Assembly: GCA_027314795.1 (NCBI GenBank)
Contig: DAHVAE010000021.1
Coordinates: forward strand, 1 to 10,135
DNA length: 10,135 nucleotides
Source of the DNA: Candidatus Saccharimonadota bacterium
GTDB taxonomy: Bacteria; Patescibacteriota; Saccharimonadia; Saccharimonadales; UBA4665
Direction: 5' to 3'
Under the pieces are notes generated by a model. It had not been told where the DNA came from. It saw only the letters and a list, made by a program, of their open reading frames with translations, and ran no database searches. This document shows, one piece after another, positions 7,201 through 10,135 of the stretch. Within the stretch, counting starts at the first letter, position 1. Every line of letters begins with the position of its first letter. The position numbers and the translations under genes were made by a program.

Positions 7201-7808
7201 TTGTTATAGGTTGGATGATTTGGGTGGCCGTGATCTTGGACTTCCAGATAGTAGCGTTCTTTAAAGGTGGTTTTATACCATTTGGCAATTTTAAGAGCTT
7301 GGTCATACAGCCCTTGATCTAGTGCTTGTCCAATTTCACTGCCCATACAGCCACTTAAGCAAATTAGACCTTCTGCGTACTTAGCGAGTGTTTGGCGATC
7401 TATTCGTGGCTTGTAATAATAGCCATCAAGATTAGCTATTGAAGATAACTTCATTAAGTTTTTATAGCCTGCGTTGTTAATAGCGAGCAATATTAAGTGG
7501 TAATTTTCCTTATCTAAGTTACTTTCTTTGTCGCTTAGTTTTCTAGCTGCGACGTAGGTTTCTATCCCCAGCAGCGGCTTGATTGATTTATGATTAGCCT
7601 CTTTATAAAACTCAATAAGTCCGCTTAGCGTACCATGATCAGTTATGGCAACCGACTCCATGCCGGCGGATTTAACTGCTTCCATGAGTTCTGGAATCTT
7701 GGTTAGCCCATCAAGTAGGCTATACTGCGTATGGTTGTGCAGGTGTACGAAATCTTTAGCAGTTAGGGTTTTTCTTTGAACCAATTGTCCCTCCATAACG
7801 GGTGGCAT
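4215..7808 (-). CDS. dnaE: DNA polymerase III alpha subunit (replicative polymerase)
   Basis: This is the catalytic subunit of the chromosomal replicase, 1197 residues, normal for DnaE. The N-terminal PHP domain carries all nine metal ligands by comparison with remembered mycobacterial DnaE1: H24, H26, D33, H58, E83, H104, C154, D228 and H230. It is therefore probably an active 3'-5' proofreading exonuclease. The polymerase part shows GPGRGSSAGS (395-404), the catalytic aspartates in PDIDIDI (436-442) and the third in KIDFLGL (D593). Helix-hairpin-helix wording lies at about 865-900. QLNLF (946-950) is a near-ideal sliding-clamp binding motif. The OB fold is at about 1020-1085, followed by a short C-terminal domain. 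The start at 7808 has no Shine-Dalgarno sequence but a TATAAT 10 bases upstream. It is convergent with the 3808 gene (overlapping stops) and divergent from the 7903 gene. Confidence 0.97.
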   Translation of the reverse strand: MPPVMEGQLVQRKTLTAKDFVHLHNHTQYSLLDGLTKIPELMEAVKSAGMESVAITDHGTLSGLIEFYKEANHKSIKPLLGIETYVAARKLSDKESNLDKENYHLILLAINNAGYKNLMKLSSIANLDGYYYKPRIDRQTLAKYAEGLICLSGCMGSEIGQALDQGLYDQALKIAKWYKTTFKERYYLEVQDHGHPNHPTYNKTQENINNQLFKIADQLKLPMVVTSDAHYLKPEDQTAHEVLLCIQTNSFLADKDRMSLSEFNLYVTDPKEIIKRWGKAHPELIKNTKIIADKSDVTIPLGKILIPKFPLPTGQNEKTFLDLLVHRGLAWRYGRLSRDEAAKLTLEKTKEVLPKEILERAEYELSVIHSMGFSGYFLIVQDFINWGKNHKVIFGPGRGSSAGSIVSYALRITEVDPLEYNLMFERFLNPSRVSMPDIDIDIQDTRRDEVIEYCVRKYGREKVANIVTFGKMAARNAVRDVARVLEVPYAEADRLAKMLPLPVQGRHIPLKKSLESDQQLKAEYKTNETAKKVFDLAMQLEGTIRSHGVHAAGVVIAPDYIVNFTPLEMAQKGVIATQYSMGPIDELGLLKIDFLGLSNLTTIRNAQRIIRRVYKDSINIDELPNDDKQTFDLLRRADTVGVFQMESAGMKRYLKELKPTIFTDIIAMNALYRPGPLSEIPRFIEGKNHPKSIKYLHQSLEPILKDTYGVMVYQEQIIQLLQRVAGYSAGEADLVRKAIGKKKRDILQGEEPKFIDGSLRQGLTEKQAKELWSQIQPFADYSFPKAHATCYAQISYWTAYLKAHYPDAFMAALMTTDYDNIDRLAIEIAECRHIGIEVLAPDINESFVEFGIVPKKNQIRFGFKAIKNVGAAAAEAIVEARGENPFTSLEDYLTRVNARIVNKKALESLIKTGAFDRFYERSVLLKNIDLLIAYAAKHQKVVESKQLNLFNENDSTDSNLISAKLDLDTNNNKQTDKQYLNWERELLGIYLSQHPLADLTNYLKKNCLPLNQIKGLTNDAPVTVGGLILELKEVNTKKGQRMAFMRIEDMTSELEMVVFPKVYAKFMSYLSRDKIYLFHARVSSRTSSVNDNQKSLVLESIEQIANEATKEAEDDGNLKAKDDLKLYIKLKDTSDDRLLTNLKNTIDKYLGDTKVILVLDEINARQAIRLPKGFDHSNQEALGRLKELVGVENLALN
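4344..4364. terminator. Perfect 10-bp inverted repeat inside dnaE, possible terminator for the convergent gene
   Basis: TACCTTGGTG (4344-4353) and CACCAAGGTA (4355-4364) are exact reverse complements around one central base, giving a strong RNA hairpin on either strand. On the minus strand it is followed by AATTTTAGTTTTAG, on the plus strand by ATTTGTC and, a little later, TTTTT. Because the two convergent genes share their stop bases, any terminator must lie inside a gene. This hairpin is about 126 bases past the stop of the 3808 gene and could end that transcript. On the minus strand it would cut dnaE mRNA before its stop, so terminator activity that way is unlikely. Confidence 0.35.
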
Positions 7809-7818
7809 ATTTAGTTAA

Positions 7819-7847
7819 ATTATACAAGATAAACTCAACACTATCAC
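7819..7847 (-). promoter_or_regulatory. dnaE promoter with near-leaderless geometry
   Basis: Minus-strand TATAAT (7819-7824) lies 10 bases before the dnaE ATG, so the mRNA should have a leader of only about 3 bases. A -35-like GTGATA (7842-7847, 4 of 6 consensus bases) sits 17 bases further upstream and falls inside an inverted repeat that could be an operator. Confidence 0.55.
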
Positions 7848-7857
7848 TATTGATAGT
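7840..7857. repeat. 7-bp inverted repeat between divergent promoters, candidate operator
   Basis: ACTATCA (7840-7846) and TGATAGT (7851-7857) are exact reverse complements with a 4-base centre. The left arm overlaps the -35 of dnaE and the right arm overlaps TTGATA, the likely -35 of the plus-strand gene at 7903. A protein bound here could block or couple both promoters. No regulator gene is recognisable nearby. Confidence 0.4.
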
Positions 7858-7876
7858 CTGCTATTAATATTATAAA
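7850..7876 (+). promoter_or_regulatory. Putative promoter of the 7903 gene
   Basis: TTGATA (7850-7855, 5 of 6 consensus bases) and TATAAA (7871-7876, 5 of 6) are separated by 15 bases, shorter than the ideal 17. An overlapping TATTAT at 7868-7873 is closer still. The predicted transcript would have a leader of about 20 bases, unlike most genes in this window. Confidence 0.35.
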
Positions 7877-7890
7877 GTTTTGAAATAAAT

Positions 7891-7896
7891 AAGGAG
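7891..7896 (+). promoter_or_regulatory. Strong Shine-Dalgarno sequence for the 7903 gene
   Basis: AAGGAG lies 6 bases before the ATG at 7903, an ideal ribosome binding site. It fixes the start codon and contrasts with the neighbouring genes, most of which have none. Confidence 0.8.
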
Positions 7897-7902
7897 AGTT
7901 TT

Positions 7903-8805
7903 ATGCCGCCCTTTAAAAAAAACTGTGAAGTTGACCCTTTGTTTAACGGTGACACTTTAGCTGCTTTAAGAGATAGCGGCGATGGTAAGCCCATATTTGT
8001 AATTGGGCAGGGGTATGAGGATGCGGCTGACGTTACAACCTTAGAGTACCCCGGGACTACGTTTATGGCATTAAATGGTATCGCTAAGTTGATTTCACTA
8101 CAAGCCAGTACCGGCGTCGAGCATATAGTACCTGAAAAAGTTAGCGATTTATTCAATCATTTACGATCAGAATTAGAAGATTTTGAAACAGTATATGGAC
8201 TTAAGCCGGAGCAAGTTTCAGAACAAAGCTTCTCCAGCCAGCTTAGAATAGATCGTAGTGATGGTATTTTACCAATAGTTATACGAAGTACTAGTCAAAG
8301 TAGCTTAGCCAGCGCTAAGGTAGTTGTCGGCCAATCACAAGAACATTTTGATGTGCCTGGTTTAATCAGGACTGCAAGTAAAGCTTCAAGAGAGCGAGTT
8401 AAAGACGTAATTATAGATAAATCGGAGTTTAGAAAGTTTGGCGTCCAAAACAAGGCTTTTGGAACGCTTGTAGCTGATAGAACGTGGGGTATCTTGGTTG
8501 ATCTTTACATTTATCGTCATTACCCAGAAGAGTTTATTGGCAATGCATGGTTTAAACCAGAAAGTTACTTACATGTAAATTTAGACTTTGATGAAGCACC
8601 AGAACATTATTCAAGCCACATGAGGAATAGTTTTAACGGACTGAGGTTATCTACTTTAAAAGAGCTTGTCGATCAAGTAGACAGCGCAGTCGAGAAGCAT
8701 GGTGAGTACGGCCTAAGGATGGTGCTTGGTCAAAGCCCAAGCGTTAACCAAAAAAGTTTTAAATTCATGCAAGCATTCTTGGAGTCAAAAAACCCTAATC
8801 AGTAA
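7903..8805 (+). CDS. Hypothetical protein, 300 aa, unknown function
   Basis: I do not recognise this protein. It looks soluble and cytoplasmic, with mixed alpha and beta composition, no signal peptide or membrane segment and one cysteine (residue 8). The middle has a charged helical stretch (about 150-185, with KASRERVKDVIIDKSEF). A more conserved-looking segment follows (about 190-235) with RTWGILVDLYIYRHYPEEF and then LHVNLDFDE. No nucleotide-binding or metal-binding motif stands out. It is translated from a strong Shine-Dalgarno sequence, unlike its neighbours. It diverges from dnaE across 94 bases with a shared inverted repeat in the promoter region, so co-regulation with dnaE is possible. 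It runs tail-to-tail with the YtxH-like gene, with only 9 bases between the stops. An A8 run (7915-7922) near the start is a site where indels could arise. Confidence 0.78.
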   Translation: MPPFKKNCEVDPLFNGDTLAALRDSGDGKPIFVIGQGYEDAADVTTLEYPGTTFMALNGIAKLISLQASTGVEHIVPEKVSDLFNHLRSELEDFETVYGLKPEQVSEQSFSSQLRIDRSDGILPIVIRSTSQSSLASAKVVVGQSQEHFDVPGLIRTASKASRERVKDVIIDKSEFRKFGVQNKAFGTLVADRTWGILVDLYIYRHYPEEFIGNAWFKPESYLHVNLDFDEAPEHYSSHMRNSFNGLRLSTLKELVDQVDSAVEKHGEYGLRMVLGQSPSVNQKSFKFMQAFLESKNPNQ

Positions 8806-8814
8806 TGTTAAAAG

Positions 8815-9204
8815 CTAATCTTTCTTAATAAATCTCTTCAGATCAGTTAATACTTGCCTTGCATCTTTTAGGGCCTCATCTAGATCCTCGTCAACATTGT
8901 CTTCGCCGTGTATGGCGCTAATAACCGTCTTTACTTTTGCTTGTGACTTTAAGGCTGCCGACTTAGCGTTTTTATATCTAGTTGTTAACTCTGGATTATT
9001 TTTAGCTAACTGATCTAATGTGGCTTTAGTTTGGCTATATATGGTTTTTAAGTCTCGTTCTAAATCGGCTATAGAGCTTTTGGCAGTTTTTTTAAGCTTC
9101 TTTCTGGTTTGAGACCCCTTTCTAGGCGCCGTTAATACTCCTAGCGCATAACCAATAGCTACTAAACCGACACCACCGCTAATTAACTTCCTAAGCTTAG
9201 CCAT
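8815..9204 (-). CDS. YtxH-like membrane-associated protein
   Basis: This 129-residue protein belongs by its look to the YtxH family: an N-terminal hydrophobic, glycine-rich segment (GGVGLVAIGYALGVLTAP, about 10-27), directly followed by the typical basic wording RKGSQTRKKLKK, then a long charged helical region (about 40-128). It should be anchored in the membrane with the helical part in the cytoplasm. The start codon overlaps the stop of the upstream gene as TAATG, and GAGG lies 7 bases before the ATG, so translation is probably coupled. The pairing with the upstream DUF948-like gene resembles the ytxG-ytxH neighbours of Bacillus subtilis. The biochemical role of this family is not established. 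Confidence 0.78.
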   Translation of the reverse strand: MAKLRKLISGGVGLVAIGYALGVLTAPRKGSQTRKKLKKTAKSSIADLERDLKTIYSQTKATLDQLAKNNPELTTRYKNAKSAALKSQAKVKTVISAIHGEDNVDEDLDEALKDARQVLTDLKRFIKKD

Positions 9205-9461
9205 TACTTGACCTCGTGTTCGTTAAAGAAACTATGGATTAACTTGAGTAACGGGAACCTACTTTTGGCGGCTTTACCCATTTGGCTTAAAACGTCAGCA
9301 GCGGAACTGACATTATGGACTACGCGTTCCGCCTGATCGACAACTTTCTTGATTTTATATACGACTATTATCGTTTCAATGACTAAGACGATAATAACTA
9401 AAAATAGAGCGCTTAAGACAATAGTGATTATTAGAAGTTCTATGCTATTGGCTGTCGACAT
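9204..9461 (-). CDS. DUF948/YtxG-like small membrane protein, 85 aa
   Basis: One long N-terminal hydrophobic helix (about residues 7-35, rich in I, L and V) is followed by an amphipathic helix (KIKKVVDQAERVVHNVSSAADVLSQM) and a basic tail. That is the layout of DUF948/YtxG-type proteins: a membrane anchor plus a heptad-like cytoplasmic or coiled-coil segment. The family call rests on layout and context (next to a ytxH-like gene) rather than on diagnostic residues. It lies 6 bases after galU and overlaps ytxH by one base, so the three form an operon. It also has its own promoter inside the end of galU: TATAAT 9 bases before the ATG. No Shine-Dalgarno sequence is seen. Confidence 0.7.
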   Translation of the reverse strand: MSTANSIELLIITIVLSALFLVIIVLVIETIIVVYKIKKVVDQAERVVHNVSSAADVLSQMGKAAKSRFPLLKLIHSFFNEHEVK

Positions 9462-9467
9462 AATATC

Positions 9468-10135
9468 TTAATTATACCCCTCTAGCTCATTTTTTAAGTA
9501 TTGTCTTAGCTCACTCGAGAGATCTGGATCATTAAGAGCAAATTTAAAAACTGTTTTTAGATAGTCTAACTTATCGCCGGTGTCGTGATAGATAGCGTTT
9601 CTAATAGGGCAAGCTATCACCCGCTTATTATCTGCCAGCATTAACTTAAGCGAGTCGTTGTAATGATGTTCGTTATTTGGGCTAAGCTCCTGCTTGCTCT
9701 TGTTTACATACTCTTGAAGCTCGGGTGTAATTATCATGCCGCAAACGGTAGCTTGATCTGAAGGTGATAATTCTTTGCCTGGTTTTTCAATGATTTGGCT
9801 GACTTCAACATAATCCTCATCAATAACGCTGCCAGCCGCAAAGCCATAACGATCATAGTCTCTATCCTCGGTAACTTTTATGGTACTTAGAATTGGGGCT
9901 TTGTATTTATTGTAGGCTTCCAGCATCTGGGCGAAGCGTAAGGGAGTGGCAGAGATAAAATCATCGCTAAAAGTATAAAAGCATGGTTCATCGCCAATTA
10001 GGTGTTGAGTATTTAAAATCGGCGTAGCAGTACCGTAGACGCCCTTTTGCCGCACATATACAAAGTTTGCCATGTCTGCTATTTTTTGAATTTGATCAAG
10101 TAAGTGGGCCTTTTTTTCACCGCCTTGCCTTAAGT
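9468..10135 (-). CDS. galU: UTP--glucose-1-phosphate uridylyltransferase-like protein, partial (N-terminus beyond the window)
   Basis: GalU joins glucose-1-phosphate and UTP to make UDP-glucose for surface sugars. Only the C-terminal 222 or so residues are present: the frame runs open to the window edge, and the ATG at 10073 is internal (ADMANFVYVRQK matches mid-protein wording of the family). Recognisable parts are YVRQKGVYGTATPIL, the metal-binding region FSDDF (usually GDD), VSQIIEKP with the conserved lysine, VCGMIITPEL, and HDTGDKLDYL, which matches the family's DCGDKLGYL. The usual GLGHA after YVRQK is replaced by VYGTA, and GDD by SDD. This may be a lineage variant or a related sugar nucleotidyltransferase. 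The last sense codons GGG TAT AAT double as the -10 box for the next gene. Confidence 0.88.
   Translation of the reverse strand, partial: LRQGGEKKAHLLDQIQKIADMANFVYVRQKGVYGTATPILNTQHLIGDEPCFYTFSDDFISATPLRFAQMLEAYNKYKAPILSTIKVTEDRDYDRYGFAAGSVIDEDYVEVSQIIEKPGKELSPSDQATVCGMIITPELQEYVNKSKQELSPNNEHHYNDSLKLMLADNKRVIACPIRNAIYHDTGDKLDYLKTVFKFALNDPDLSSELRQYLKNELEGYN
9471..9476 (-). promoter_or_regulatory. -10 box embedded in the last codons of galU
   Basis: The minus-strand codons TAT AAT (the final Tyr-Asn of the GalU-like protein) form a perfect -10 box, followed by the TAA stop and, 9 bases after the box, by the ATG of the DUF948-like gene at 9461. The predicted mRNA would start about 2 bases before that ATG. 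No good -35 is visible, so strength is uncertain. Confidence 0.5.

Noticed and set aside
7915..7922. A8 run and A-AAA-AAC heptamer near the start of the 7903 gene
   Set aside because: A -1 shift meets a stop codon within two codons, so programmed frameshifting would yield nothing useful.
8806..8814. Possible bidirectional terminator between the convergent genes at 8805 and 8815
   Set aside because: There are only 9 bases between the stops; nearby T and A runs exist, but I found no hairpin with them.
1..10135. Search by eye for tRNA genes, CRISPR repeats and insertion-sequence ends
   Set aside because: No T-loop-like motif in a foldable context, no regularly spaced repeats and no transposase-like frame were seen.

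Overview
The window is about 10.1 kb of compact bacterial DNA with moderate-to-low GC, ten recognisable protein genes, no tRNA or rRNA and no mobile element. The gene set points to a member of the Candidate Phyla Radiation, most likely Saccharibacteria (TM7). The clues are very tight packing, a type IV pilus-type ATPase far from other pilus genes, a GalU-like protein with the family's less common active-site wording, a ytxG/ytxH-like pair, and a short membrane protein whose ends resemble CAP-domain membrane proteins of that group. This placement is an inference from remembered family features; no search was run.

Layout from left to right. Minus strand: an unrecognised 133-residue protein (43-444), downstream of a PilB/GspE-type ATPase (490-2097). 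Plus strand: a SpoU/TrmH-family RNA methyltransferase (2118-2654) that diverges from the ATPase gene across about 20 bases. Bases 2655-2978 hold no complete gene. They do contain a strong candidate for a structured RNA on the plus strand (2683-2821) and a coding-like minus-strand tail in the +1 frame behind a lipoprotein gene (2979-3620). After a divergent promoter region comes a small plus-strand membrane protein (3808-4218), whose stop codon overlaps that of the large minus-strand dnaE (4215-7808). Diverging from dnaE is a plus-strand gene of unknown function (7903-8805). It is followed by a minus-strand operon: galU (cut by the window edge), a DUF948-like membrane protein and a YtxH-like membrane protein.

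The most distinctive regulatory pattern is that most promoters put a near-consensus -10 box 7 to 10 bases before the start codon. That places the expected transcription start at or within about 3 bases of the ATG. Six genes fit this leaderless arrangement: 43-444, the ATPase, the methyltransferase, the lipoprotein, dnaE and the DUF948-like gene. Two of these -10 boxes are opposite readings of one near-palindrome that serves the ATPase and methyltransferase genes. Another is made of the last two sense codons of galU. Only the unknown gene at 7903 and the ytxH-like gene have a clear Shine-Dalgarno sequence. This rule also corrects start codons: it favours 2118 over 2112, 3620 over 3698 and 3808 over 3772.

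Functionally the window mixes DNA replication (DnaE with an apparently intact PHP exonuclease centre and a clamp-binding motif), RNA modification, pilus or secretion energetics (an ATPase lacking the usual zinc cysteines), nucleotide-sugar synthesis and cell-envelope proteins. Apart from the galU operon these are mostly single-gene units with their own promoters.
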